Source: an uncultured Clostridia bacterium
GTDB lineage: Bacteria > Bacillota > Clostridia > Oscillospirales > Ruminococcaceae
Reading direction: 5' to 3'
Length of the DNA stretch: 64,000 nt
Assembly: GCA_947166945.1 (NCBI GenBank)
Contig: CAMVGH010000001.1
Coordinates: forward strand, 1 to 64,000
A program made the translations under genes and the position numbers. Of this stretch, positions 42,777-52,695 are shown piece after piece (the first letter of the stretch is position 1; each line of letters opens with the position of its first letter). A model generated the notes under the pieces. That model was given only the letters and a program-made list of their open reading frames with translations, ran no database searches and was not told the DNA's origin.

Positions 42777-45027
42777 AAAGCCGAAATGGCTTATCCCCGT
42801 CGTCATCGCCGCTGTACTGGTCATTGCGGCAGTCGTACTGGCTGTCATCATTATCAACGGCGCAGAGACCGATGTCCTCAGCGGCACCCACACCCACTCC
42901 GCTCCCATACCCGCGCTCGGCGCAAAGGTGGAAGCCCGTGACGGTTATGTTCAGGTAGCGGAGAGCGATACTTACAGGCTGTATTATTACGAACCCCGGT
43001 TCTCTGTAAGACTTGAGAATAAAAAGACCGGTGCCGTGTTTGATTCCACTGTGAGCGATGAAAAGGACGACGGCAATAACAATGCCAGCTGGACCGCATA
43101 CATGAAGAGCGGTATCGTGATAAACGCGATAATCGGCACCCTCAATACCTATCAGGTAGATGTGAACAGTGTTCCCACCGATATCTCCACATGGTACACC
43201 GATAAGGGCATATATGCGGCTCTCAGTTTCAAGGGCAACTATCAGTTTGAACTCGGAGTGGATATAAGTCTCGACGGTGACGACCTGATCGTGCGCATAC
43301 CCGATGAGTCCATAAAAGAGTCTAAAGAAGGCACATACATCAGTACAGTGAGCCTGTTCCCGTTCCTCGGATACACCTATCTTGATGAACAGGACGGATA
43401 TATGCTGGTGCCGGACGGAAACGGAGCGCTCATATACCTCGACAACAAGGAACACCGCTATACTACCGGATTTTCCGGTCTGATATACGGTGTTGACGAC
43501 GGTATGACAAACCGTACCGCCGTATCGACTATCTGGGATCATTACGAGACGGTAACTCCGTCCAACAAGGTCATAGCACCCGTGTTCGGAATGGCTCATC
43601 TCGAAGATGAGCTGGCGTACCTCGGAATTGTGGAATCCGGTGATGAACGGTGCAGCATCGAAGTTGTCCCCAATGGCGTAATGGTTGATTACAACCGCTG
43701 CTTTGCGAGATTTCTGCTGCGTGACGTTTACGTCCAGCCGCTCAATCAGTCGAACTCCGGTACCGTACCGGCAGTTGAGCAGGACAGACTCCACTCCGAT
43801 CTTACAGTGAGATACCGCCTTCTGTCGGAAGAAAATGCGGATTATTCCGGCATGGCAAATGCTTACCGCGAATATCTGCTTGACAGCGGTAAGATACAGA
43901 AACGTGATATAAGCTACAATACCCGTATTGATTTCCTTGGTTCGGAAAGAGAATCCTTCCTTATGGGAACAACAGCGGTCGCTATGACCACAGCCGATCA
44001 GGTCTCCGGGATACTTTCGGAACTGCGCGGACTGGGTGTGCGGAATATGATTTCCGTGTACAAGGGCTGGCAGAGCGGCGGACTGTATGATGTGCCTGTA
44101 ACATCGTTCGGGGCGGACGGCAGCATCGGAGGAAATTCCGCAGTCAAAGCTCTCGTTCAGAGAGAAGCCGAAGCCGGAAATACCATATATCTGTATGATG
44201 ACGCGCTTTCGGTGAACGCGTCCGCACATTCCACCACCTACAACGTGATGAAGATGGTGAATAAGCGGACATTCAAAAACGAGACTCACGGTCAGGTATA
44301 TGACACCTTCTACTACCTGATGCCCGGACGAAGCAGCAGCGATCTTGCGCATCTTTCAAATGACCTTGTAAATGTGGGTATCGGCAATATGGCTCTGTCG
44401 GGTATTACCGGGACCTTGTTCTCATACAGTTCAAAGGGCAGCTACTACTCCCGCACGGACACAATGGACATCTATGAAGACGCGGTAAGCGCGGCGGACG
44501 GGAACTGCAGAATAGTTACCGAGACACCGAACGCGTTCTTATGGAAGTATTCCGACGCCTTCCTCGATATGCCGCTCAGCTCTTCCGATTATCTTTACCT
44601 TGACAGGGAGATACCGTTCCTGTCAATGGTGTTCAAGGGAATTGTCCCCACTTACTCCGAATATGTGAACTTTGAGGCAAACAAGAAGGAAAACTTCCTT
44701 CGCATGGTGGAAGCCGGAGTTTATCCGTCGTTCTATATCACAGCCGAGGATTCCTCAAAGCTCATCTACACCAATTCAAGCGACCTCTACTCGCTTGAAT
44801 ACGCGTCGTACCGCGATACGATCGTCGAGTATGACAATGCGCTCCGTGAGATAGCCGGGAAGGTTAACGGCGCGTGCATAACAAAGCATGAGATCACGGA
44901 CAGCGGACTTGTAAAAGTCACATACAACAACGGTGTTGTGATCTGTGTGAACTACACCGGTTCGGCTCTCAGCGACGGCGAGGTCACTGTTGATCCGCTT
45001 TCCTATGTTGTAAGGGGAGGTGAGTGA
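42766..45027 (+). CDS. Membrane-anchored DUF5696-like protein, possible surface glycosidase fold
   Basis: This 753-residue protein starts with TTG at 42766, ten bases inside the end of the Yip1-type gene and behind AGGGGG. One N-terminal helix (about 7-28) anchors a large outside part: a beta-rich region (40-370), a region with alternating strands and helices suggestive of a barrel (about 390-650, with RNMISVYKGWQSGGL and NTIYLYDDALSVN), and a C-terminal beta region. It resembles the DUF5696 family, which from memory occurs beside Yip1 proteins and sugar permeases. The layout recalls glycosidases with a mutarotase-like N-domain and barrel, but catalytic residues cannot be named. Confidence 0.68.
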   Translation: MDTKKPKWLIPVVIAAVLVIAAVVLAVIIINGAETDVLSGTHTHSAPIPALGAKVEARDGYVQVAESDTYRLYYYEPRFSVRLENKKTGAVFDSTVSDEKDDGNNNASWTAYMKSGIVINAIIGTLNTYQVDVNSVPTDISTWYTDKGIYAALSFKGNYQFELGVDISLDGDDLIVRIPDESIKESKEGTYISTVSLFPFLGYTYLDEQDGYMLVPDGNGALIYLDNKEHRYTTGFSGLIYGVDDGMTNRTAVSTIWDHYETVTPSNKVIAPVFGMAHLEDELAYLGIVESGDERCSIEVVPNGVMVDYNRCFARFLLRDVYVQPLNQSNSGTVPAVEQDRLHSDLTVRYRLLSEENADYSGMANAYREYLLDSGKIQKRDISYNTRIDFLGSERESFLMGTTAVAMTTADQVSGILSELRGLGVRNMISVYKGWQSGGLYDVPVTSFGADGSIGGNSAVKALVQREAEAGNTIYLYDDALSVNASAHSTTYNVMKMVNKRTFKNETHGQVYDTFYYLMPGRSSSDLAHLSNDLVNVGIGNMALSGITGTLFSYSSKGSYYSRTDTMDIYEDAVSAADGNCRIVTETPNAFLWKYSDAFLDMPLSSSDYLYLDREIPFLSMVFKGIVPTYSEYVNFEANKKENFLRMVEAGVYPSFYITAEDSSKLIYTNSSDLYSLEYASYRDTIVEYDNALREIAGKVNGACITKHEITDSGLVKVTYNNGVVICVNYTGSALSDGEVTVDPLSYVVRGGE

Positions 45028-45029
45028 CC

Positions 45030-46112
45030 GTGGCTGAAACGAAAAAAATGACCCGCAGGGAAAAGAAGGAACTGAAGGAGCGGATGAAGCACCTGAAGTC
45101 CGGCACGCTTGAAAAGCGCTATGCAAGAATGGGTTACATATTCATGATCCCGTGGTTCATAGGCGCGGCGGTATTCCTTGCGTACCCGCTGGGAAGTTCG
45201 TTCTGGTATGCCCTGAACAATATCCGCATAACCCCGCTGGGAAGGATATTCAACTTTGTCGGACACGGCAACTTCACCCAGATACTGATAGAAGACCCGG
45301 ACTTTATGATATACCTTGTGGACTATCTTATGTCCACGGTCATATCGGTACCTATCATAGTAGTGTTCGCGCTCATAATAGCGATGATGCTGAATATGAA
45401 GATAAAGGGCAAGGGATTCTTCCGGCTGATATTCTTCCTGCCGGTCATCATCGTGAGCGGACCGATACTCGGAATGCTCAACGCACAGGGCGCGGGAAGC
45501 GTGTCCGCTATCGACACGGCGGCTCTTTCGGGAGCGATAGGCTCGGTGCTGCCGGAGATCATAGCAAAACCGATATCCGATGTGTTCAGCAATATGATAA
45601 CCACGCTGTGGTATTCGGGCGTACAGATACTTATATTCCTGTCCGGGCTGCAGAAGATCGACAGGTCAATGTATGAGGCGGCAAAGATAGACGGCGGCTC
45701 CGCGTGGGAATGTTTCTGGAAGATAACGCTTCCTAACCTCAAATCCATGATACTCCTGAATACGATATATACAGTCGTATTCATCTCCAACAACAGCGAC
45801 AACCCGATCATCGGTCTGATAAAGGAATCAATGTTCTCCGGCACAAAGGAGAAAGGCTACGGGTACGCTTCGGCAATGGCATGGCTGTACTCGGTGGTCG
45901 TGCTGATACTCGTCGGACTGTTCGCTCTCCTGCTCGCAACGCGCAAGGATCAGTACGAAAAGCAGGTCAAGCGTGCATTGAAGGCAAGAAAGAGAGAACA
46001 GAAGAACAAAAAGAGGATAGAAAGGAGGAACCGCAGAAATGCCAGAAGGATCGAACAGCAGCGTGCAAAAGGCAAGATCACCACGCACACGACAAAGCGG
46101 GACGACTACTAA
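45030..46112 (+). CDS. Sugar ABC importer permease, MalF/UgpA type (second system)
   Basis: This permease of 360 residues starts from the GTG at 45030, chosen because AGGGGAGG ends nine bases upstream; a GTG at 45024 is only three bases from it. Its EAA loop is YEAAKIDGGSAWECFWKITLP. It has a very basic N-terminus and an unusually long, Arg/Lys-rich C-terminal tail (about 310-360) likely to be in the cytoplasm and perhaps to bind RNA, membrane or partner. The next gene begins 74 bases before its end. Confidence 0.87.
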   Translation: MAETKKMTRREKKELKERMKHLKSGTLEKRYARMGYIFMIPWFIGAAVFLAYPLGSSFWYALNNIRITPLGRIFNFVGHGNFTQILIEDPDFMIYLVDYLMSTVISVPIIVVFALIIAMMLNMKIKGKGFFRLIFFLPVIIVSGPILGMLNAQGAGSVSAIDTAALSGAIGSVLPEIIAKPISDVFSNMITTLWYSGVQILIFLSGLQKIDRSMYEAAKIDGGSAWECFWKITLPNLKSMILLNTIYTVVFISNNSDNPIIGLIKESMFSGTKEKGYGYASAMAWLYSVVVLILVGLFALLLATRKDQYEKQVKRALKARKREQKNKKRIERRNRRNARRIEQQRAKGKITTHTTKRDDY

Positions 46113-47061
46113 GTCATGGCGTGAGCGGTTCTCCCGCGAGAAGATACACCGGTTTATGTTCGGCAGCAAAGACAAGGAAGGGTTTCTCAAGCAGTTCCTC
46201 GTTTATGCCCTGCTGATATGCATAGGGTTCATATACGTCTATCCTATACTTCACATGGTATCCAGCAGCCTTATGACGCTTGACGATCTGCTGGACTCGT
46301 CCATAAAATGGCTGCCGAGCTCACTGAATTTTACCAACTATGAGCAGGCGGCGAAGAGCATGGATTTCTGGAACGCTCTGTGGCAGAGCATAGTGATAGC
46401 GGGTGTTCCCACTGTCTGCAACCTGATATCATGCTCGGTAACGGGATACGCTCTCGCAAGGTTTGATTTCAAGGGCAAGAAGATCGTAATGGGTATAATA
46501 ATCCTCAGTTTCGTGCTTCCGAGCCAGATAACCATGATACCCACTTACGTTCTTTACTCCAATCTCGGCATACTGAACACGATCTGGGCGTTCATACTGC
46601 CGGCACTGTTTGCGCAGGGCTTCAAGGCTCCGATCTTCATTCTGATATTCTGGCAGTTCTTCCGGCAGATACCGAAAGCGCTGATAGAAGCATCGAGGAT
46701 CGACGGAGCGGGACATTTCAAGTCATTCTTCCGGATAGCCCTTCCCAGCGCTAAGCCCGCGTTCATCACCGTGGCGCTGTTCTCGTTCGTCTGGTACTGG
46801 AACGAATCCTATCTCACCGAGCTGTATGTCCACGGAGTTTACGGACAGTCCGACTGGACGACGCTGGTGGTGCAGCTCGATAACTTCGCGGCGAATTTCT
46901 CAAGCTACCAGCAGACGGCGACCGCAGGCGCGACCAACCTCAACGAGTCCATCAATATGTCGGGGACCCTGCTGAGCATACTTCCGCTTCTGATACTGTA
47001 CTTCGTGCTTCAGAGACATTTTGTTGAGAGTATCGACAGGACAGGTATCACAGGAGAATAA
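46039..47061 (+). CDS. Sugar ABC importer permease, MalG/UgpE type (second system)
   Basis: This 340-residue permease has six helices and the EAA loop IEASRIDGAGHFKSFFRIALP. The start at 46039 is supported by AAGGAGGAAC nine bases upstream even though it lies 74 bases inside the preceding gene. The resulting 35-residue basic Ser/Thr/Arg-rich head is unusual for MalG-type proteins. A later start at 46156 would remove it but lacks a clear ribosome binding site. It pairs with the previous permease and the lipoprotein-type binding protein that follows. Confidence 0.85.
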   Translation: MPEGSNSSVQKARSPRTRQSGTTTKSWRERFSREKIHRFMFGSKDKEGFLKQFLVYALLICIGFIYVYPILHMVSSSLMTLDDLLDSSIKWLPSSLNFTNYEQAAKSMDFWNALWQSIVIAGVPTVCNLISCSVTGYALARFDFKGKKIVMGIIILSFVLPSQITMIPTYVLYSNLGILNTIWAFILPALFAQGFKAPIFILIFWQFFRQIPKALIEASRIDGAGHFKSFFRIALPSAKPAFITVALFSFVWYWNESYLTELYVHGVYGQSDWTTLVVQLDNFAANFSSYQQTATAGATNLNESINMSGTLLSILPLLILYFVLQRHFVESIDRTGITGE

Positions 47062-47073
47062 AACAAGCCCCAT

Positions 47074-47091
47074 ACAGGCAGCCGTGCCTGT
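47074..47091 (+). other. Intergenic hairpin before the binding-protein gene
   Basis: ACAGGCA and TGCCTGT pair around GCCG. Such hairpins between permease and binding-protein genes often protect or process mRNA so that the receptor is made in excess; that role is inference. Confidence 0.5.
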
Positions 47092-47121
47092 CAAACAATA
47101 AATTTCAATATGGAGGAATCT

Positions 47122-48747
47122 ATGAAGAAAAGAATTATTTCGGCAGTTCTTGCAAGTGTTATGGCAGTGAGCGTGATAGCTGGCTGTGATAACGGCGGAA
47201 ATGCTCCTGCCGGCGGAGAAGGCGGGAATGCGTCCGCAGCCGGAGGCAGTGCCGGCAGTGCGGCTTCGGTCACGAACGATTACGATCTTGTGACCGTTGA
47301 TGGCAGCACACATCAGTACAAGAAGTACAAGGATATGACGAGCGACAACATCACGCTCACATATTTCCACTTCGACCAGGACGAGACTGTGCAGCTCCTC
47401 GCGGAGAGATTCATGAAGATCTATCCGAACATCAATGTCCAGGTGCAGTATGAGAATGTGGCAAACTACAACACCACGCTCTCCACGCTCGTAAGCAACG
47501 GTCAGGCTCCGGACGTGATAATGCACTCCGACTGCGACTATGCGCTCTCGAATATGCTGCTTGCGGACATTTCCGCGTACTTCAACAGCGACGACGAGAC
47601 AAAAAATCTCGCCGATACCATCAATTCCGCAGGTCTCGGCACCTATAACCTCGAAGGCGGCATGAGATACAGCGTTCCGGTGAAATTCTTCCCCGGCGCT
47701 ATGTATGTTGACCGCAACGTCCTTGAAACTCTTAACCTCAAGGTCCCCACACAGAACTGGACATGGTCCGAAATGGTACAGCTCATCAAGGACGCGACCG
47801 TACTCAATTCCCCCGACGGAATGGCTTACTACGGACTCGGATACTATAACCGTCTCGACTCCTACTACGGCATTGCCGCAAGACAGGATATCATCGGTGA
47901 GTTCGGCTTCAACGGCAAGACATTCGATCTGAGCGATTGGGCAGTCGGAGAGCAGGAATTCTCCAATCTGAAACTCGGCGGATATATCGCCCCCTCTACC
48001 GAAACACAGGCTATGGAAGACTGGAGCGGCGACTGGGAAGGCTGGGCAGGAAATACCGGTCACGCGGCTCTCTTCTCCGAGGCATTCTGGACATTCCAGA
48101 ACACATGGAACACTCCAGGCTATAAGGACAGTTACAACCTCGATATCGTTCCTTACGTAATACCTGCGGTCTCGGAGGCAGATGCCGGCAGCGACCACCA
48201 CTCCATCGCAACTATCGACTACGGCGGAATAACCACTTCCTGCAAATATCCCCGTGAAGCCTACGAACTTCTCAAGTTCATGGCATACGGCGTTGACGGC
48301 TGGTACACCCGCTGTGAGATCTATTCCGACGAGAGCATAGTGAACGCTATGGGTACAGCGCTCAAGTATGATGTTATGCCTGTTCCGATCACAAAGGACG
48401 AGGGGGTCTGGGACGAATACATCAAGGTTTACTGCGCAGGCATGGACGATGAGCATACACAGCTCTGGAGAGATTACTTCAAGTCCTGCATGCAGCCGAT
48501 ATCCTTCGGCTGGACGAGTATCGCCGGCTACTGGAACTTCTGCGACCAGTACTTCAACTCTATCGGTATCCACGATCTTGTTGACAACGGTACAGCACAG
48601 GCGGCTGACTATGTAGAGGAAGCAAACCGCAAGGCAAACTATTATCACGCACAGGCAATGCTCGATTACTTCGGACCTTCCGCTTATAATGTACTTACGG
48701 AATCCGAAATAGCCGAGTATGAGAAGATGAAGGCGGACAATCAGTGA
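47122..48747 (+). CDS. Sugar-binding lipoprotein of the second ABC importer
   Basis: This 541-residue solute-binding protein has a lipoprotein signal ending VIAGC, followed by a Gly/Ser/Ala-rich linker (residues about 22-55) and a family-1 binding domain to the end. Words such as DNITLTYFHFDQDETVQLLAER and NGQAPDVIMHSDCDY fit this class. The start is the ATG at 47122 after GGAGGAATCT; an ATG 12 bases upstream overlaps that site. It follows two permeases and would deliver an arabino-oligosaccharide to them. Confidence 0.9.
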   Translation: MKKRIISAVLASVMAVSVIAGCDNGGNAPAGGEGGNASAAGGSAGSAASVTNDYDLVTVDGSTHQYKKYKDMTSDNITLTYFHFDQDETVQLLAERFMKIYPNINVQVQYENVANYNTTLSTLVSNGQAPDVIMHSDCDYALSNMLLADISAYFNSDDETKNLADTINSAGLGTYNLEGGMRYSVPVKFFPGAMYVDRNVLETLNLKVPTQNWTWSEMVQLIKDATVLNSPDGMAYYGLGYYNRLDSYYGIAARQDIIGEFGFNGKTFDLSDWAVGEQEFSNLKLGGYIAPSTETQAMEDWSGDWEGWAGNTGHAALFSEAFWTFQNTWNTPGYKDSYNLDIVPYVIPAVSEADAGSDHHSIATIDYGGITTSCKYPREAYELLKFMAYGVDGWYTRCEIYSDESIVNAMGTALKYDVMPVPITKDEGVWDEYIKVYCAGMDDEHTQLWRDYFKSCMQPISFGWTSIAGYWNFCDQYFNSIGIHDLVDNGTAQAADYVEEANRKANYYHAQAMLDYFGPSAYNVLTESEIAEYEKMKADNQ

Positions 48748-48781
48748 TCCGCAGGTATCACGTTGAAACATCAGTAACCCG

Positions 48782-48796
48782 ATCCCTGAAAGGGAT
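48782..48796 (+). other. Small hairpin before the LamG lipoprotein gene
   Basis: ATCCCT and AGGGAT pair around GAA, 14 bases before AAAGGAG. It may influence mRNA stability of the downstream gene. Confidence 0.35.
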
Positions 48797-48817
48797 TTAA
48801 TAGAAAGGAGTTTATCA

Positions 48818-50401
48818 ATGAAAAAAACTATTTCACTTGTTGCAGCTGCTGCCATGATACTTTCTGTTGCCGCATGCGGCAATAACGGCGGTTCATCTGC
48901 CGGCACAACTACAACAGCAGCTCCCGCTGCTGCCGACACTACCACCACTGCTGCGGACACAACTACGACCGCTGCTGAAGTGACAGAGGACGCGGCTCCC
49001 GCTCCCGCTGAGGCTGAGCCGATCACAGCAGAGCCCCTTGTCCACCTTGATTTCGAGACAACAGACGGTCTTACAGCTGTTGAGCAGACCGAGGATGTAG
49101 GTGCGCTCACCGGCTCAAACTTCGGTCTCAAGGAATCGGCTCACCCGATCCTTATCGCCGAGGGACAGGGTGCTGTCGGCAACGCACTCTACCTTGACGG
49201 CAAGTACGGTGTTGACTTCGATATGAAGGAGACCGACGAAAGCTACACATTCTCCTTCTGGTACAACGCTGACCGTGTTTCCACATACGGACCGGTAGTA
49301 CAGATCGGACGCAACATCGGTATGTCCAACGCAGACGCTACCGTAACATGGCTCAATATAACAAAGACCACATGGGGAAGCAACTCCGCCGATATATTCC
49401 CGGTAGCGTGGAACCGTAACTCCTCTATCGGTACGGAAGTAAGTCCTGACGGCGTATGGCCGTGGATCTATGCTATGGACGATCTGGAGCACGGCAAGCG
49501 TGAATGGTGCCTTATCACCGTCGTTGCCGACGGCAACCGCTATGTTGCAGATGACGGTATGGAGCGTGTAGGTACAAAGTTCTACCTGAACGGCGAACTC
49601 AAATGGGAAGCAAACGGCGAGAATATGTACTACCAGGGTCTTGCTCCGGAGATCCTCACCGGTGACGGTCTTGAAGGACATATCGGTATCAACTACTGGG
49701 ATACTGTATTCAAGGGATTTATAGATGAACTTTATATTTATGACGAAGCACTCACAGACGGACAGGTAAAGACACTCTTCGAGCAGGGCAATCCTCCCGA
49801 GAAGCCTGTTGCTCCCGAGTATGAGGCTGCCGAGGAAGAACCCGAGCCTGAGCCGCTTGCGGCAGCTCCCGTTGACAGTGCCGCTATTGCTGTTCTCGGT
49901 ACACCCGAAAGAACTCTCGGCTTCTGGACAGACCATACCGACGGTTATGAGCTCAAGAGCGGCGAGACTCTCACGTTTACACTCAATAACTACTCAGACG
50001 GCGTGAACAACTGGGACAACTTACTTGCGGCGTTCACAAATACCCCTGTAAAGGCTGATCTTATTCCGAGCGCTGACAACTATGAAGGCTATGCGGAATA
50101 CGCTGTCCTCCGTGCAGACGCATTCGGCTGGGGTTATCCGGACGGTGCCGTTACATTCGGCTGCTCATGGGGCGATGACTGGGCAGGCTGGCTCAAGCTC
50201 ATGACTTCCGCAAAGGTTACAATGAACATCATGCGTGACGGTGCTGAAGCTTTCATCGACTACACATTCACAGGCGCAGACGGCACAGAGATGACCGAGA
50301 CCGCTGTAATGAACGGTGCTTGGGAAGCAGATGCTCCGGTTTATGTTCACATTCTCGGTGAGGCTGCCTATATCGAGCTTCTCAGCGCAGAATCCAAATA
50401 A
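48818..50401 (+). CDS. LamG-domain surface lipoprotein, likely glycan-binding
   Basis: This 527-residue lipoprotein has a lipobox VAACG, then a long Thr/Ala/Pro-rich linker (about 25-70). A LamG/concanavalin-type domain follows (about 72-325, with HLDFETTDGLTAVEQ and FKGFIDELYIYDEALTDGQV), then an acidic Pro/Glu linker, and a second beta-rich domain (about 355-525) I cannot name. No hydrolase residues are evident, so surface binding of arabinan is the likely role. By eye its codons favour GCT, GTT and ACA more than neighbouring genes, and hairpins lie on both sides, both fitting high expression. Confidence 0.75.
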   Translation: MKKTISLVAAAAMILSVAACGNNGGSSAGTTTTAAPAAADTTTTAADTTTTAAEVTEDAAPAPAEAEPITAEPLVHLDFETTDGLTAVEQTEDVGALTGSNFGLKESAHPILIAEGQGAVGNALYLDGKYGVDFDMKETDESYTFSFWYNADRVSTYGPVVQIGRNIGMSNADATVTWLNITKTTWGSNSADIFPVAWNRNSSIGTEVSPDGVWPWIYAMDDLEHGKREWCLITVVADGNRYVADDGMERVGTKFYLNGELKWEANGENMYYQGLAPEILTGDGLEGHIGINYWDTVFKGFIDELYIYDEALTDGQVKTLFEQGNPPEKPVAPEYEAAEEEPEPEPLAAAPVDSAAIAVLGTPERTLGFWTDHTDGYELKSGETLTFTLNNYSDGVNNWDNLLAAFTNTPVKADLIPSADNYEGYAEYAVLRADAFGWGYPDGAVTFGCSWGDDWAGWLKLMTSAKVTMNIMRDGAEAFIDYTFTGADGTEMTETAVMNGAWEADAPVYVHILGEAAYIELLSAESK

Positions 50402-50413
50402 GACAAAAGTAAT

Positions 50414-50477
50414 GTGCGGGACTTCCGCGGAAGTCCCCCGCATTTCCAAAAGCGGCGGGGACCCGCCGCCTTTGGAA
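50414..50477 (+). other. Two strong GC-rich hairpins between the lipoprotein and GH43 genes
   Basis: GCGGGACTTCC/GGAAGTCCCCCGC lies at about 50416-50441 and TTCCAAAAGCGGCGGG/CCGCCGCCTTTGGAA at 50444-50477. No T tract follows. They could act as a partial terminator or as a 3' stabiliser for the lipoprotein transcript. Confidence 0.6.
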
Positions 50478-50526
50478 ATGTGACCGCACAGCGTCACGCT
50501 ATCCCGAATGAAAGGAAATTTCCGAT

Positions 50527-51483
50527 ATGAGCGAAAAGCTGCTGTTCAATAAGACATGGATCCCCCAGCGTGCCGATCCTTATGTATATCGTCACACGGA
50601 CGGAAAGTATTATTTCACTGCTTCCGTACCGGCTTATGACCGCATAGTCCTGAGGTGTTCGGATACCCTCGGAGGGCTTGCGGAGGCTGAGGAGAAAACG
50701 ATATGGCTCTGCCACGAAAGCGGACCCATGAGCAAGCATATATGGGCGCCCGAACTGCACTATGTTTTCGGAAACTGGTACATATATTTCGCCGGCGGTG
50801 AAAAGGAGGATATCTGGAAGATACGCCCCTATGTCCTTGAATGTAAGGACAGCGACCCGATGACAGGAAAATGGACGGAGCTTGGAAAGATGCAGGCGCA
50901 CCCCGACGATGAATTTTCGTTCAACGCTTTCTCGCTTGATGCGACTGTATTTGAAAGCGGAGGCTCGGAATATTATGTCTGGGCGGAAAAAGTAGGGGTA
51001 GGAAAGCAGATCTCAAATCTGTACATTGCCCGTATGAAAGACGGACACACGCTCGATACGGTGCAGGTGCTCCTGACCACGCCCGATTACGACTGGGAGC
51101 GTCACGGCTTCTGGGTCAACGAGGGACCGGCGGTGATAAAACGCGGCGGGAAGATATTCCTCACCTACTCCGCAAGTGACACAGGGGTGGCTTACTGTAT
51201 GGGTATGCTCACCGCGGAGGAAGATTCCGATCTGCTCGATCCGCTCAGCTGGAAGAAGGAACGTTATCCTGTGCTTAAAACAGACGCGGAAAAGGGGATA
51301 TACGGACCCGGACACAATTCATTCACCACCGACGCGGACGGGAATGACATACTCGTATTCCATGCGAGAACGGAAGCCGAGATAGAGGGCGACCCGCTTT
51401 ACAATCCTGACCGCCACGCAATGCTGATGCCGGTACACTGGGAGAACGGAAGACCGGTATTCGGTTTTGACAATGTAATATAA
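50527..51483 (+). CDS. Cytoplasmic GH43 exo-acting alpha-L-arabinofuranosidase
   Basis: This 318-residue single-domain GH43 propeller has no signal peptide. Catalytic-region words are [20 protein letters not shown] (base Asp), [11 protein letters not shown] (pKa-setting Asp) and [14 protein letters not shown] (acid Glu). It closely recalls the GH43 subfamily 26 exo-1,5-arabinofuranosidases, by memory of Streptomyces SaAraf43A. It would trim imported 1,5-linked arabino-oligosaccharides. It starts behind GAAAGGAAA after two strong hairpins and precedes the importer ATPase. Confidence 0.9.
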   Translation: MSEKLLFNKTWIPQRADPYVYRHTDGKYYFTASVPAYDRIVLRCSDTLGGLAEAEEKTIWLCHESGPMSKHIWAPELHYVFGNWYIYFAGGEKEDIWKIRPYVLECKDSDPMTGKWTELGKMQAHPDDEFSFNAFSLDATVFESGGSEYYVWAEKVGVGKQISNLYIARMKDGHTLDTVQVLLTTPDYDWERHGFWVNEGPAVIKRGGKIFLTYSASDTGVAYCMGMLTAEEDSDLLDPLSWKKERYPVLKTDAEKGIYGPGHNSFTTDADGNDILVFHARTEAEIEGDPLYNPDRHAMLMPVHWENGRPVFGFDNVI

Positions 51484-51499
51484 CGAGGAGGGCAAAACA

Positions 51500-52672
51500 A
51501 TGGCAAGTCTGTCTCTGAAACATATTTATAAGATATATCCAAACGGATTTGAGGCTGTAAAGGACTTCAACCTTGAAGTCGAGGACAAGGAATTCATCAT
51601 CTTTGTCGGTCCTTCCGGCTGCGGCAAATCCACTACCCTGCGAATGATCGCGGGACTGGAGGACATCTCCGACGGTGAATTCCTGATCGACGGAAAGATA
51701 ATGAACGATGTTGAGCCCAAGGACAGGGATATCGCAATGGTATTCCAGAACTATGCGCTTTATCCTCATATGTCCGTAAAGGAGAATATGGCTTTCGGAC
51801 TTAAACTTCGCAAGACCCCGAAGCACGAAGTCAATAAGAAAGTTGCGGACGCGTCGGTCATACTTGACCTTGAGGAACTTCTCGAACGCAAGCCCGCGGC
51901 GCTTTCCGGCGGTCAGCGCCAGCGTGTTGCGATGGGACGCGCGATAGTGCGTGAGCCGAAAGTGTTCCTTATGGACGAACCTCTTTCCAACCTTGACGCG
52001 AAACTGAGAGTGCAGATGCGTGCGGAGATATCCGCTCTGCATCAGAGACTCGGTGCTACCATTATTTACGTTACTCACGATCAGACCGAAGCTATGACGC
52101 TCGGTACCCGCATTGTAGTAATGAAGGACGGCATCGTTCAGCAGGTGGCTTCCCCGCGTGAGCTGTACAACAATCCCGATAATCTGTTCGTTGCGGGATT
52201 TATCGGCTCACCGCAGATGAATTTCGTAAATGCGGAAGTTCGCGAAGAGGGCGGCGACATATATCTTGATTTTGATGTCCATACAATAAAGCTTCCGGGT
52301 AAGAAAGCGGCAGCTGTCAGGGAAAAAGGATATGTTGGCAAAAAGGTCATTATGGGTATCCGTCCTGAGCGTATATTTGAGAGTGAAATGGAGCTTTCCG
52401 TTCACAAGGATACACAGATCGAGGTCAAGATCAACGGATATGAGCTGCTCGGCTCCGAGGCTCTGCTGTATTTCAGTCTTCTCAACGAGAAGCCCGGCGA
52501 GGTGGACCGCCAGTTCAGCGATGACGCATACGGCAATATCAAGAAAGTACAGTGGACAGCGAAGGTAGATGCCAATACCACGGCGCGTTACGGCAGCACT
52601 ATAACCGTAGCGCTTGATCCGAACCGGATACATATTTTTGATAAGGATACCGAACAGGCAATAGTTCATTAA
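51500..52672 (+). CDS. MsmK/UgpC-type sugar importer ATPase
   Basis: This 390-residue ATPase has Walker [10 protein letters not shown] near residue 38, Q-loop [12 protein letters not shown], signature [14 protein letters not shown] near 135, Walker [15 protein letters not shown] and switch His [15 protein letters not shown]-terminal TOBE regulatory part follows (about 240-390), which makes it the multi-sugar importer class. As the only sugar-importer ATPase in the operon it may serve both permease pairs, and others elsewhere, as MsmK does in streptococci. It starts behind GGAGGG, 16 bases after the GH43 stop. Confidence 0.92.
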   Translation: MASLSLKHIYKIYPNGFEAVKDFNLEVEDKEFIIFVGPSGCGKSTTLRMIAGLEDISDGEFLIDGKIMNDVEPKDRDIAMVFQNYALYPHMSVKENMAFGLKLRKTPKHEVNKKVADASVILDLEELLERKPAALSGGQRQRVAMGRAIVREPKVFLMDEPLSNLDAKLRVQMRAEISALHQRLGATIIYVTHDQTEAMTLGTRIVVMKDGIVQQVASPRELYNNPDNLFVAGFIGSPQMNFVNAEVREEGGDIYLDFDVHTIKLPGKKAAAVREKGYVGKKVIMGIRPERIFESEMELSVHKDTQIEVKINGYELLGSEALLYFSLLNEKPGEVDRQFSDDAYGNIKKVQWTAKVDANTTARYGSTITVALDPNRIHIFDKDTEQAIVH

Positions 52673-52695
52673 AGGCACACTGTTGGAGGGATAAT

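Noticed and set aside
42730..44352. 540-codon open frame on the minus strand
   Set aside because: It is antisense to the DUF5696-like gene, has no ribosome binding site, and the product resembles no family.
46900..49131. 743-codon open frame on the minus strand
   Set aside because: It runs antisense to the well-supported permease, binding protein and LamG genes, and its translation is low-complexity Val/Ser/Cys with no domain pattern. It is an artefact of codon bias.
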